This document shows positions 21,477-29,934 of a stretch of DNA of 64,000 nt, one piece after another (the first letter of the stretch is position 1; every line of letters starts with the position of its first letter). This DNA comes from Zoogloea sp. 1C4 (GTDB lineage: Bacteria; Pseudomonadota; Gammaproteobacteria; Burkholderiales; Rhodocyclaceae). Under the pieces are notes generated by a model, which made no database searches, was not told the origin of the DNA, and was given only the letters and a program-made list of their open reading frames with translations. Where the stretch lies: positions 176,807-240,806 of the forward strand of contig NZ_SSXU01000002.1 in assembly GCF_009469605.1 (NCBI RefSeq). The letters are read 5' to 3'. The position numbers and the translations under genes are program-made.

Positions 21477-23795
21477 GTGAATTCCGGCGTCCTGAATCTC
21501 CTCCCCTTCCTGCCCCTGCTGCCTTTTGCGGCGGCCTTTGCCGTGGGCGCGCTGCCCGCAAGCCGGCGCGGCCTGTCGGCGCTCGTCGCTGCTGCGGTGC
21601 TGCTGGCGGCCGGCGCCTTCACGGTGGCCATGGGCCCGGCGATGTTCGCCGGCGAGCTGCTCCGCGCGAGCACCCCGTGGCTGGCCGGCATCGACTACAC
21701 CGTGCGGGTGGATGGCCTCGCGTGGATCTTCTGCCTGATGGTCTCGGGCATCGGCGCGCTGGTGGTGCTGTACGCCCACTACTACCTGTCGGCCGAGGAC
21801 TCGGAGCCGCGTTTTCTGGCCTATCTGCTGGCCTTTGCGGGGGCGATGCTGGGCGTCGTCACAGCGGGCAACCTGATCGTGCTGCTGGTGTTCTGGGAGC
21901 TCACCAGCGTCGCGTCCTTCCTGCTGATCGGGTTCTGGACCCACCGGGACGATGCCCCCCAGGGGGCAAGGATGGCGCTCACCGTCACCGCCGGCGGCGG
22001 CCTGTGCCTGCTGGCCGGGCTGATCCTGCTGGGCCAGGTGGTCGGCAGTTTCGATCTCGACGCCGTGCTCGCCGCTGGCCCGGCGGTGCGCGCCGATCCG
22101 CTGTATCCGGCGATCCTGGCCTTGATCCTCCTCGGCGCCTTCACCAAGAGCGCCCAGTTTCCCTTCCACTTCTGGCTGCCCCACGCGATGGCCGCACCCA
22201 CGCCGGTGTCGGCCTTCCTGCACTCGGCGACGATGGTGAAGGCCGGCGTCTTCCTGCTGGCGCGGCTCTACCCGGTGCTGGCCGGCAGCGACCTGTGGCT
22301 CTACGCGGTGAGCCTCGCCGGGCTGGCGACGCTGCTGGTGGGCGCGTGGTACGCGGTGTTCCAGCATGATCTGAAGGGCCTGCTGGCCTACTCGACCCTG
22401 TCGCACCTGGGGCTGATCACCCTGCTGCTGGGGATGGGCTCGGAGCTGGCGGTGGTAGCGGCGGTGTTCCACATCCTCAACCACGCCACCTTCAAGGCCA
22501 GCCTGTTCATGGCCGCCGGCATCATCGACCACGAGTGCGGCACCCGTGATCTGCGCCGCATCAACGGGCTGATCCGCTACATGCCGTGGACGTCCGTGCT
22601 GGCGATCACCGCCGCCGCCGCGATGGCCGGCGTGCCGCTCCTCAACGGCTTCCTGTCGAAGGAGATGTTCTTTGCCGAGGCGCTGGAGGTCGGGCATCCG
22701 CTGCTGGCCTGGCTGGTGCCCGCCGGCGCGGTGCTGGCGGGCCTGCTGGGTGTGGCGTATTCCAGCCGCTTCATCCACGACACCTTCTTCCACGGTGAGC
22801 CGGTGGGACTCGACCGCACGCCCCACGAGCCGCCCCTGTGGATGCGCATCCCCGTGGACCTGCTGGTGCTGGTGTGCGTGGGGGTGGGGCTGATGCCCAT
22901 GCAGACCTTCGGCCCGCTGCTCGCGGTGGCGGTGCCGGCAGTGACCGGCGCGCCGATGCCCGACGTGAGCATCGCCCTGTGGCACGGCTTCAACCTGCCC
23001 CTGGCCATGAGCGCGGCGGCGTTTGTGGGCGGCATCTGGCTGTATTTCCGGCTGCAGCGGGCGCGCGGGCTGCATGGGCGCGACCCGTCCCGCGGGCCCA
23101 GCGGGCAGCGTGGCTTCGAACGGGCGATGGCGGGGCTCGGCAAGTTTGCCGGTGTGGTGACCAATGCGCTCCAGCACGGCCGCCTGCCGATCTACACCGC
23201 CACCCTGCTGGCTGCCGCCGGGCTGGCGCTGCTGCCGTGGGTGCTGCGGCTTGAACTGCCGGCGGCGTCGGGCGAGGTGGATGCGGGCCTCGCCGCCGGT
23301 GCGCTGCTGGTGGCCGGGGCCGGGCTGGCCTGCGTCTTCGTGCGCCAGCGCATGGCGCTGCTGCTCGCCAGCGGCATCGCCGGGCTGGGTTCGGTGCTGA
23401 TCTTCCTCTCGCGCGGGGCGCCGGATCTGGCCTTCACCCAGCTGGCGGTCGATGTGGTCTTTGCGGTGGTGGTGGCGTTGGCGTTGGGCCGCCTGCTGCG
23501 CCCCGGGCGAAACGTGCTGCCCCACGGTCGGCCTGCGCTGGCGCTGGTGGCCGCGGTGCTGGCCGGGCTGGGGCTGGCGCTGCTCGCGCTCGGCATGACC
23601 GCCGCGCCCTTCGACGCCGCGCTGTCGGATTACTTCGGCCAGCAATCCCTCGCCGCGGCCCACGGGCGCAATGTGGTGAATGTGATCATCGTGGACTTCC
23701 GCGGCCTCGACACCCTCGGCGAGATCGCCGTGGTGCTGCTGGCGGCGCTGGCCGCGGGCGGCATCCTGCGGCGGATGGGGAGGGCCGGGCGATGA
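21477..23795 (+). CDS. mnhA: Multisubunit Na+/H+ antiporter subunit A
   Basis: A 772-residue polytopic membrane protein related to NADH dehydrogenase subunit NuoL. The region to about residue 500 holds the proton-channel helices with GEL-type charged residues, LVFWELTSVASFLLIG and LKGLLAYSTLSHLGL. The C-terminal part (about 560-770) is the MbhE/DUF4040-type domain with SRGAPDLAFTQLAVDVVF. The start is GTG 21477, just before the first hydrophobic segment. It is the first gene of a seven-gene operon with 4-base (ATGA-type) overlaps. It exports Na+ and protects against salt or alkaline stress. Confidence 0.92.
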   Translation: MNSGVLNLLPFLPLLPFAAAFAVGALPASRRGLSALVAAAVLLAAGAFTVAMGPAMFAGELLRASTPWLAGIDYTVRVDGLAWIFCLMVSGIGALVVLYAHYYLSAEDSEPRFLAYLLAFAGAMLGVVTAGNLIVLLVFWELTSVASFLLIGFWTHRDDAPQGARMALTVTAGGGLCLLAGLILLGQVVGSFDLDAVLAAGPAVRADPLYPAILALILLGAFTKSAQFPFHFWLPHAMAAPTPVSAFLHSATMVKAGVFLLARLYPVLAGSDLWLYAVSLAGLATLLVGAWYAVFQHDLKGLLAYSTLSHLGLITLLLGMGSELAVVAAVFHILNHATFKASLFMAAGIIDHECGTRDLRRINGLIRYMPWTSVLAITAAAAMAGVPLLNGFLSKEMFFAEALEVGHPLLAWLVPAGAVLAGLLGVAYSSRFIHDTFFHGEPVGLDRTPHEPPLWMRIPVDLLVLVCVGVGLMPMQTFGPLLAVAVPAVTGAPMPDVSIALWHGFNLPLAMSAAAFVGGIWLYFRLQRARGLHGRDPSRGPSGQRGFERAMAGLGKFAGVVTNALQHGRLPIYTATLLAAAGLALLPWVLRLELPAASGEVDAGLAAGALLVAGAGLACVFVRQRMALLLASGIAGLGSVLIFLSRGAPDLAFTQLAVDVVFAVVVALALGRLLRPGRNVLPHGRPALALVAAVLAGLGLALLALGMTAAPFDAALSDYFGQQSLAAAHGRNVVNVIIVDFRGLDTLGEIAVVLLAALAAGGILRRMGRAGR

Positions 23796-24226
23796 GTGAC
23801 GTCCGCCTCGGCACCCGCGAGATCCTCGTCGAACAACTGGTACGCCTTGTTTACTGGCCGCTGCTGCTGGCGGCGCTGGTGGTGTGGTTCCGCGGCCACA
23901 ACGCGCCGGGGGGCGGCTTCATCGCCGGCCTGCTGGCGGTGGCGGCCACGGCCAGTTATGCGCTGACCTTTGGCGGGCGGGCCGCCCGGGCGCGGTTGCC
24001 CCTGGCGCCGGAGCGCCTCGCGGCGCTGGGCGTGGGGATGAGCGCACTGGCCGGTGTGCCGGCAATCGTCGCCGGGCAGCCCTTCCTCACCCATTTCAGC
24101 GGCGAGCTGCAACTGGCCGGCTTTGCGCTGCCGTGGTCCACGGTGATGCTCTTCGACCTGGGCGTGATGCTGTGCGTGTGGGGCGGCCTCGCGGCGCTTG
24201 TGCTGGCGCTTGGGAGGAAAACATGA
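23792..24226 (+). CDS. mnhB: Multisubunit Na+/H+ antiporter subunit B
   Basis: A 144-residue membrane protein of the MnhB domain family, with the signature RGHNAPGGGFIAGL near residue 33 and three to four helices. The start codon overlaps the end of mnhA by 4 bases. In this lineage MnhB is separate from MnhA. Confidence 0.92.
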   Translation: MSDVRLGTREILVEQLVRLVYWPLLLAALVVWFRGHNAPGGGFIAGLLAVAATASYALTFGGRAARARLPLAPERLAALGVGMSALAGVPAIVAGQPFLTHFSGELQLAGFALPWSTVMLFDLGVMLCVWGGLAALVLALGRKT

Positions 24227-24624
24227 ACGCGTGGCTGCTGGCGCTCGCCATCGGCCTGTGCGGCGGCGCTGCCGTGTGGCTGATCCTTGCCCGTGACCTG
24301 CTGCGGGTGGTGGTGGGCCTCGCGCTGGCCGGCACCGCGGTCAATCTCTTCGTGCTGATGGCCGGCCGCGTGGGCTCGGGCGTGCCGGCGATCATGGCCG
24401 ACGCCGAGACGGTGCTCGCGGCCACCGCGGCCAACCCGCTGCCCCAGGCGCTGGTGCTCACCGCCATCGTGATCGGCTTCGCCTTCGTGTGCTTCGCGCT
24501 GGTGCTGTTGATGGCGCTGCTGGCAAAGCGGCCCGAGGGCGACGTGGATCGTCTCGCTGATGCCGAATCCGGCGCCGGCCCCGACGGCAAGCCGCAGCCC
24601 TTCTACGCGGAGCGCCGGGCATGA
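24223..24624 (+). CDS. mnhC: Multisubunit Na+/H+ antiporter subunit C
   Basis: A 133-residue homologue of NADH dehydrogenase subunit NuoK with three membrane helices. The conserved PLPQALVLTAIVIGFA segment lies in the third helix. GGAGG precedes the ATG at 24223, which overlaps mnhB by 4 bases. The C-terminal tail (about 105-133) is polar and cytoplasmic. Confidence 0.92.
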   Translation: MNAWLLALAIGLCGGAAVWLILARDLLRVVVGLALAGTAVNLFVLMAGRVGSGVPAIMADAETVLAATAANPLPQALVLTAIVIGFAFVCFALVLLMALLAKRPEGDVDRLADAESGAGPDGKPQPFYAERRA

Positions 24625-26075
24625 GCGGAGCGCTCGCCAACCTCGCCCTCGCGCCGGTGCTGGTGCCGCTGACGGGCGCCGTCGGCTGCGTGCTGCTGGC
24701 CGGACGGCCGCGGCTGGCGGAGGGCTTCAGCCTGCTGGCCGGGCTCGTCAGTCTGCTGATGGCGCTGCTCGTGCTGCAGGCGGTGGGCGAGCACGGCCGG
24801 CTGGCGCTGATCCTCGGCAACTGGGCGTGGCCCTTCGGGATCGAGTTTGTGGTCGATCGCCTGTCGGCGGGGATGATCGCAGTCTCCGCGCTGATCGCGC
24901 TGGTGTGCCTCGTCTTCCAGGCGGCGCGGGTCGATCCGGCAGACAGGCGCTCGGCGGCGCTGCCGCTGGTACATGGGCTGATGGCCGGGGTCGGCGGGGC
25001 GTTTGCTACCGGGGACCTGTTCAATCTTTACGTGTGGTTCGAGGTGATGCTGATCGCCGCGTTGGGCCTGCTGGTCCATCGGGGGCGCGTCGCCGCGCTG
25101 GACGGCACGCTGCGCTATCTGGTGCTCAACATGGTGGGCACGCTGGTGCTGCTCACCGGCATCGCGGTGGTGTATGGCGCCACCGGCCAACTCAACTTTG
25201 CGGCCCTGGCCCAGGCGCCCGCGAGCCCGCTGCTGGCGGCGGGCGTGGCGCTCCTGACGGTGGCCTTCCTGGCCAAGGCGGCGGCGTTTCCGGTGTTCTC
25301 GTGGATGCCGGCGGCCTACCACGTGCTGCCGGCGCCGGTGCTGGCGCTGTTCGCCGGGCTGCTCAGCAAGGTGGGCGTGTATGCGCTGTTGCGGCTTTTC
25401 GGGCAGGTCTTTCCGGCGGCGATGGCCCACTGGCAGGCTGTGCTGGGCGCGGTGGCGGTGGCGACGATGCTGGCCGGCGCGCTGGGCGCGGCGTGGCACT
25501 GGGATCTGCGGCGCATCCTGGCCTTTCACATCGTCAGCCAGATCGGCTACCTGATCCTCGCGGTGGCGTTGGCCACCCCGGCCGGCTACGCGGCGGCGAT
25601 CTTCTACACGATCCACCACATCATCGTGAAGGCCAACCTGTTCCTGATCGCCGCGCTGGTGTGCCGCGTGGCCGGCAGCTACGACCTGCGGCGGATCGGC
25701 GGCGTGGCGGCGGCGCGGCCGCTCCTGGCGATCATCTTTGCGGTGCCGGCCTTGTCGCTGGTGGGCATTCCGCCCCTGTCGGGCTTCTGGGCCAAGTTCC
25801 TGGTGCTGCGCGAGAGCTTCGCCGGCGGCCACTGGGTGTGGGGCGGCGCGGCGCTGGTCACCGGAGTGCTGACGCTCTACTCGATGAGCAAGATCTGGAT
25901 CGAGGCTTTCTGGAAACCCCATCCCGCGCCGGTGGCGGTGGGCCGGCTGCCCCTTGCGGCGCTGGCCTCGGTGGCGCTGCTGGCGGCGATCACCGCCGGC
26001 ATCGGGCTGTTCCCGCAGACCCTGCTGGGCTTTGCCGGGCAGGCCGCGGCGGGCCTTGTGGAGGTGACGCGATGA
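24621..26075 (+). CDS. mnhD: Multisubunit Na+/H+ antiporter subunit D
   Basis: A 484-residue NuoN/NuoM-like proton-channel subunit with about 14 helices. NLYVWFEVMLIAALGLL and AFHIVSQIGYLILAVALA are the conserved regions, and KAAAFPVFSWMPAAYHVLP carries the channel lysine. It overlaps mnhC and mnhE by 4 bases each, so the subunits are translationally coupled. Confidence 0.93.
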   Translation: MSGALANLALAPVLVPLTGAVGCVLLAGRPRLAEGFSLLAGLVSLLMALLVLQAVGEHGRLALILGNWAWPFGIEFVVDRLSAGMIAVSALIALVCLVFQAARVDPADRRSAALPLVHGLMAGVGGAFATGDLFNLYVWFEVMLIAALGLLVHRGRVAALDGTLRYLVLNMVGTLVLLTGIAVVYGATGQLNFAALAQAPASPLLAAGVALLTVAFLAKAAAFPVFSWMPAAYHVLPAPVLALFAGLLSKVGVYALLRLFGQVFPAAMAHWQAVLGAVAVATMLAGALGAAWHWDLRRILAFHIVSQIGYLILAVALATPAGYAAAIFYTIHHIIVKANLFLIAALVCRVAGSYDLRRIGGVAAARPLLAIIFAVPALSLVGIPPLSGFWAKFLVLRESFAGGHWVWGGAALVTGVLTLYSMSKIWIEAFWKPHPAPVAVGRLPLAALASVALLAAITAGIGLFPQTLLGFAGQAAAGLVEVTR

Positions 26076-26407
26076 GGCGCGTGGCGGCGGCCGTGGTGCT
26101 TGCGGTGTCGTTTGTGTGGCAGCTGGCGCTGTCCGGGCTGGCGACCCTGCGGATCATCCTCGCCCCGTGCGCGCCCGCGCAGCCGGTGTTGATGCACTAC
26201 GAGTTTGCGCCGATGACCGAAGCCGGCGCGGCGCTGCTGGCGAGCCTCGTCACCCTCACGCCGGGCTCGACGGTGGTGGATATCGACATGGAAACACGCA
26301 GCCTGCTGGTGCATCTGCTCGACGGGCGCGACCAGGCCGGCACGGCCGAGGGCATCCGCCGCCATTTCGAGCGCCACGTGCGGGTGCTGTGCGGGGGGCA
26401 ATCATGA
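26072..26407 (+). CDS. mnhE: Multisubunit Na+/H+ antiporter subunit E
   Basis: A 111-residue MNHE-family protein with an N-terminal membrane region, followed by LTPGSTVVDID and LLVHLLD, the conserved cytoplasmic part. The ATG at 26072 overlaps mnhD by 4 bases. It is shorter than the roughly 160 residues usual for this subunit because the second helix region is reduced. Confidence 0.88.
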   Translation: MRRVAAAVVLAVSFVWQLALSGLATLRIILAPCAPAQPVLMHYEFAPMTEAGAALLASLVTLTPGSTVVDIDMETRSLLVHLLDGRDQAGTAEGIRRHFERHVRVLCGGQS

Positions 26408-26664
26408 ACGCGCTGTTGATCGGCCTGCTGGCCGTGGCGGTGGTGTTGGCGGTGATCCGCCTCCTGCGCGGCCCGACCGACGCGGATCGGGTGGTGGCCT
26501 TCGATCTGCTGTCGGCGTGCGGCATTGCAGCGTGCGCACTGGCGGCGGCGATCACTGGCCGGGTGCTGTATCTCGACGTGGCGCTGGGTGTGGCGGTGGT
26601 GGCCTTCGTGGGCACCTTGGCGTGGGCGCGGGCAGTGGAGAAGCGGGGAGGTCGGCGTGGCTGA
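26404..26664 (+). CDS. mnhF: Multisubunit Na+/H+ antiporter subunit F
   Basis: An 86-residue, three-helix protein with the MnhF/PhaF signature RLLRGPTDADRVVAFDLL between helices 1 and 2. It overlaps mnhE by 4 bases. Confidence 0.92.
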   Translation: MNALLIGLLAVAVVLAVIRLLRGPTDADRVVAFDLLSACGIAACALAAAITGRVLYLDVALGVAVVAFVGTLAWARAVEKRGGRRG

Positions 26665-26935
26665 GGGCCTGATGCTGCTGGGCATGGTGCTGCTGGTGAT
26701 CGCCGCGGTGGGGCTGCTGCGCCTGCCGGATGCCCTGTCGCGCCAGCACGCGGCCACCAAGGCGGCCACGCTGGCGCTGGGCGTACTGCTGATCGGCGTG
26801 GCGATCAAGGGCGGCGGGCTGGATTGGGCGCTGCGGGCGCTGGGAATCTTCGTGGCGCTGCTTGTCACGCTGCCGGCGGCTTCGCACCTGCTGGCCCGGG
26901 CCGCGCTGCGCGAGCGGGACCGCGGGCCCCACTGA
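26657..26935 (+). CDS. mnhG: Multisubunit Na+/H+ antiporter subunit G
   Basis: A 92-residue, three-helix MnhG/PhaG protein with RLPDALSRQHAATKAATLA, the family signature. The start is GTG 26657, overlapping mnhF by 8 bases with GGGGAGG upstream. It is the last gene of the operon. It ends 11 bases from the stop of the convergent acyltransferase gene and there is no obvious terminator between them. Confidence 0.92.
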   Translation: MAEGLMLLGMVLLVIAAVGLLRLPDALSRQHAATKAATLALGVLLIGVAIKGGGLDWALRALGIFVALLVTLPAASHLLARAALRERDRGPH

Positions 26936-26945
26936 GCCGGGGGCT

Positions 26946-27716
26946 TCAGGCCGGCGTCTGGAAGGCCGGGCGGCCGTTGGCGTAGCCGGCCTCGATCTCC
27001 TCGACCACCACCCGCCAGATCGGCTTGATGAAGAAACGCAGGTTCTTGATGACGTGATCCACGTTCATCATCGACGGAACGCGGGTGCCCCGGTGCTCCA
27101 CCGGGCCGCCGATCTGGGTGATCTTCACGCCGAGCTTCGAGAAGTGGTCGGCGAGGCGCGGCTCGGTGAGCATGAACAGGGTTTCGATGCCCTCGTGCTT
27201 GGCCAGCGCAACCACCGCCAGATACAGGCCGATCGGGATGTACGGAAAGCGGGGCTGCTCCTTGGTGCCGAAGTCGTCTTCGGAGAGTGCCAGGGCGGTT
27301 TTGGTCTCGCCCTTCCGGCGGCGGTAGTGGGCGCGCACGGCAAGGCGCGAGACTTCTGCGATGGAGCCGCGGGGCTCCTTCGCGGGGTCGATGATGGAGC
27401 GGTCGAGGGTGGCGCGGCAGGCGTGCTCGAAGGGCAGGGGGTGGGCCGGGTCTTCCGGTCGGGCCATCACCAGGCGGTTGCAGCCAACCAGGATGCGCGG
27501 CTCGGTCGAGGTGCGCAGCAGGCAGTGCAGGCTGTGGCGGTCGTTGTCGTCGATCTCGCGGCGGTCGGGCCGGACCGGCTCGAAGCCCAGCTCCTCGCAA
27601 TAGACTTCATGGCGGATGCCATAAACGTCGTTGCGCAGGTCGTCGCTGAAGGCGGCGGCGACTTCGAAGTATTTCTTGAAGCCTTCCCCCAGACTGAAAC
27701 GATCAAGTAGCGACAT
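26946..27716 (-). CDS. Exosortase-associated acyltransferase (AHL-synthase-like GNAT)
   Basis: A 256-residue protein that looks like the PEP-CTERM/exosortase system-associated acyltransferase family, itself related to autoinducer (LuxI-type) synthases and GNAT enzymes. Features are YGIRHEVYCEELGFEP near residue 32 (the LuxI-like R-x3-Y region), SLHCLLR, VGCNRLVM, EVSRLAVR and PIGLYLAVVALAKHEGIETLFMLTEPRL. The acyl acceptor is unknown. No exosortase or PEP-CTERM gene is in the window. It is transcribed away from the ThiF/nitroreductase operon across a 194-base region, so shared regulation is possible. Confidence 0.75.
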   Translation of the reverse strand: MSLLDRFSLGEGFKKYFEVAAAFSDDLRNDVYGIRHEVYCEELGFEPVRPDRREIDDNDRHSLHCLLRTSTEPRILVGCNRLVMARPEDPAHPLPFEHACRATLDRSIIDPAKEPRGSIAEVSRLAVRAHYRRRKGETKTALALSEDDFGTKEQPRFPYIPIGLYLAVVALAKHEGIETLFMLTEPRLADHFSKLGVKITQIGGPVEHRGTRVPSMMNVDHVIKNLRFFIKPIWRVVVEEIEAGYANGRPAFQTPA

Positions 27717-27910
27717 GGCTGATGGGCCTCTTCTGGTTATACGGAATGGGTGTATCGATCATCAACGACCCCGGCTCGGAGACCTGAAGGGCCGATCGGT
27801 ATGGCCGGCCCGATCCGTCCGACGGACGGCGGCCTGGATGGGCAACCGGGCCGGATGCGGGCGCGAACTGTCGTATCATAATGTTTCCTGGTCCGACGGA
27901 TTCGATACGC

Positions 27911-28810
27911 ATGCCCGACGCCAACGCAAACTTTGATTACCACGAGGCCTTTGCCCGCAACATCGGCTGGGTCACCGAGGCCGAGCAGGCCGCGCTGCGC
28001 GGCAAGCGCATTGCCATCGCCGGCATGGGCGGCGTCGGCGGCGTGCATCTGCTCACCCTCACCCGGCTCGGCATCGGCGCCTTCAACATCGCCGACATGG
28101 ACACCTTCGACGTGGTGAACTTCAACCGTCAGGCGGGCGCGTCCATGTCGACGGTCGGCCAGCCGAAGGCCGAGGTGATGGCCCGGATGGCGAAGGACAT
28201 CAACCCCGAACTCGACATCCGGATCTTCGACAAAGGCGTCGACGCTTCCAATCTGGACGATTTCCTGTCCGGCGTCGACCTCTATGTAGACGGCCTGGAT
28301 TTCTTTGCGTTCAAGGCCCGCCGCGATACTTTCTATGCCTGCCACCGGCTGGGCGTGCCGGCGGTCACCGCGGCGCCGCTGGGCATGGGCACGGCGGTGC
28401 TGTCCTTCCTGCCGGGGCACATGTCGTTCGAAGAGTACTTCCGCCTCGAAGGCTGCGACGAGGACGAGATGGCGGTGCGCTTCCTCCTAGGCCTGTCGCC
28501 GGCGATGCTCCAGCGTGGCTATCTGGCCGACCCGACGCGGGTGGATTTCAACGCCCGGCGTGGCCCCAGCACCATCGCCGCGTGTCAGCTGTGCGCCGGC
28601 GTGACGGCCACCGAAGCCCTGAAGATCCTCCTCGGCCGTGGCAAGGTGCTGTGCGCCCCGTGGGGCTTTCACTTCGACGCCTACAGCAACCGCTACATAA
28701 AAACCTGGCGACCGGGCGGCAACCGCAACCCGATCCAGCAGATTGGCCTGTTCATCGCCCGCCGTCAGCTTAAGGCGATGCGCCAGGGCAAGTTTGCCAG
28801 CACCGCCTGA
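27911..28810 (+). CDS. ThiF/E1-like adenylyltransferase
   Basis: A 299-residue E1-superfamily protein with a single Rossmann domain. The nucleotide-binding loop is AGMGGVGGVH. The DMDTFDVVNFNRQ segment holds the Mg/ATP-binding Asp, Asn, Arg and Gln. The zinc CxxC pairs of MoeB/ThiF are absent (only CQLC near the end) and no clear catalytic cysteine loop is seen. It should adenylate a carboxylate, perhaps a protein C-terminus or an amino acid. ATG 27911 is preferred over 27881 because the family starts near there. It leads an operon: nitroreductase 44 bases on, then a CDF exporter and patatin-TIR. It is not likely to be normal ThiF or MoeB, since no ThiS or MoaD partner is present. Confidence 0.85.
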   Translation: MPDANANFDYHEAFARNIGWVTEAEQAALRGKRIAIAGMGGVGGVHLLTLTRLGIGAFNIADMDTFDVVNFNRQAGASMSTVGQPKAEVMARMAKDINPELDIRIFDKGVDASNLDDFLSGVDLYVDGLDFFAFKARRDTFYACHRLGVPAVTAAPLGMGTAVLSFLPGHMSFEEYFRLEGCDEDEMAVRFLLGLSPAMLQRGYLADPTRVDFNARRGPSTIAACQLCAGVTATEALKILLGRGKVLCAPWGFHFDAYSNRYIKTWRPGGNRNPIQQIGLFIARRQLKAMRQGKFASTA

Positions 28811-28854
28811 TCCAACCTTCCGCGCCCCGCGTTTCCGATCCAGGAGAGCCCTCG

Positions 28855-29934
28855 ATGGCCAGCCGTGAAACCCTGCTGAAAATCCTCGACCTGGCCCGCT
28901 GGGCCCCCAGTGGCGACAACACCCAGCCCTGGCGTTTCGAGATCGTCGCCGACGACCATATCGCCATCCACGGCAACGACACCCGCGAGTGGTGTCTCTA
29001 CGATTTCAACGGCCACGCCAGCCACATGGCCCACGGCGCGCTGCTCGAAACCCTGCGCATCGCCGCGACCGGCGAGGGCCTTGCTGCCAGCTGGCAGCTG
29101 CGCCCGGGCAGCCCCGACAAGGCGCCGGTGTTCGACGTGAAGCTCGCTCCCGCGCCGGGCATCGCCCCCGATCCGCTCCTGCCCTTCATCGAGAGCCGCA
29201 CCGTGCAGCGCCGGCCGATGCGCACCACGCCGCTCACCACCGCCCAGCGCAGCGCCCTGGCCGCGGCACCGGGCGCGGGCTACAGCGTGCAGTTCTTCGA
29301 ATCCGGCGCCGAGCGCCGCCAGGTGGCGGGCCTCTTGTGGCGCAACGCCTACCTGCGCCTCACCTGCCCTGAGGCCTACCCGGTGCACAAGGAGATCATC
29401 GAGTGGCGCACCCGCTTCAGCAAGGACCGCATCCCCGAGCAGGCCGTGGGCGTCGATGGCGCCACCGCCCGGCTGATGGAGTGGGTGATGGCGAGCTGGG
29501 GCCGTGTGCAGTTCTTCAACAAGTATCTTGGCGGCACCATCGCGCCGCGGGTGCAGCTCGACTACATCCCGGCCATCGCCTGCGCCGCCCACGTGCTGGT
29601 GAAGGCCGACGTGCCGGCCCAGGGCGTCGAGGCCCACGTGCGCGGCGGCATTGCGCTGCAACGGGTGTGGCTCACCGCCGCTTCGGTGGGCCTGCACCTG
29701 CAGCCCGAGATGACGCCGCTGATCTTCCGCTGGTACGCCCGCGCCGGCCTGAGCTTCTCGGCCCTGCCCGAGATCCAGCAGGGCGCCGCGGCGCTTGCCG
29801 ATGAGTTCGAGCGCATCGGCGGCTTTGGCCACGACCAGGGCCTGACCTTCTTCTGCCGCGTCGGGGTGAGCGATCCGCCCAAATCCCGCTCCCTGCGCAA
29901 GAGCGTCGAGGAACTCATCCTGCCTGGCCGATGA
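28855..29934 (+). CDS. Large nitroreductase-family protein (Acg/MoeY-like)
   Basis: A 359-residue member of the nitroreductase superfamily. The start ILDLARWAPSGDNTQPWRFEI is the FMN-binding N-terminal motif, and RTVQRRPMRTTPLT opens a second nitroreductase-like half, as in the bilobed Acg/MoeY-type proteins, many of which have lost activity. GGAGAG lies before the ATG. It is translationally linked to the CDF gene (4-base overlap). Pairing of a ThiF-like enzyme with a nitroreductase is known from azole-forming peptide pathways, but no YcaO gene or precursor peptide is seen here. Confidence 0.82.
   Translation: MASRETLLKILDLARWAPSGDNTQPWRFEIVADDHIAIHGNDTREWCLYDFNGHASHMAHGALLETLRIAATGEGLAASWQLRPGSPDKAPVFDVKLAPAPGIAPDPLLPFIESRTVQRRPMRTTPLTTAQRSALAAAPGAGYSVQFFESGAERRQVAGLLWRNAYLRLTCPEAYPVHKEIIEWRTRFSKDRIPEQAVGVDGATARLMEWVMASWGRVQFFNKYLGGTIAPRVQLDYIPAIACAAHVLVKADVPAQGVEAHVRGGIALQRVWLTAASVGLHLQPEMTPLIFRWYARAGLSFSALPEIQQGAAALADEFERIGGFGHDQGLTFFCRVGVSDPPKSRSLRKSVEELILPGR

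Noticed and set aside
21294-23663. 789-codon open frame antisense to mnhA
   Set aside because: mnhA is unmistakable on the plus strand; the antisense product is Gln/His/Arg-rich nonsense without a ribosome-binding site.
27717-27910. Riboswitch or structured leader before the ThiF gene
   Set aside because: I looked for paired arms and a terminator in this divergent region and saw only short, unconvincing inverted repeats.
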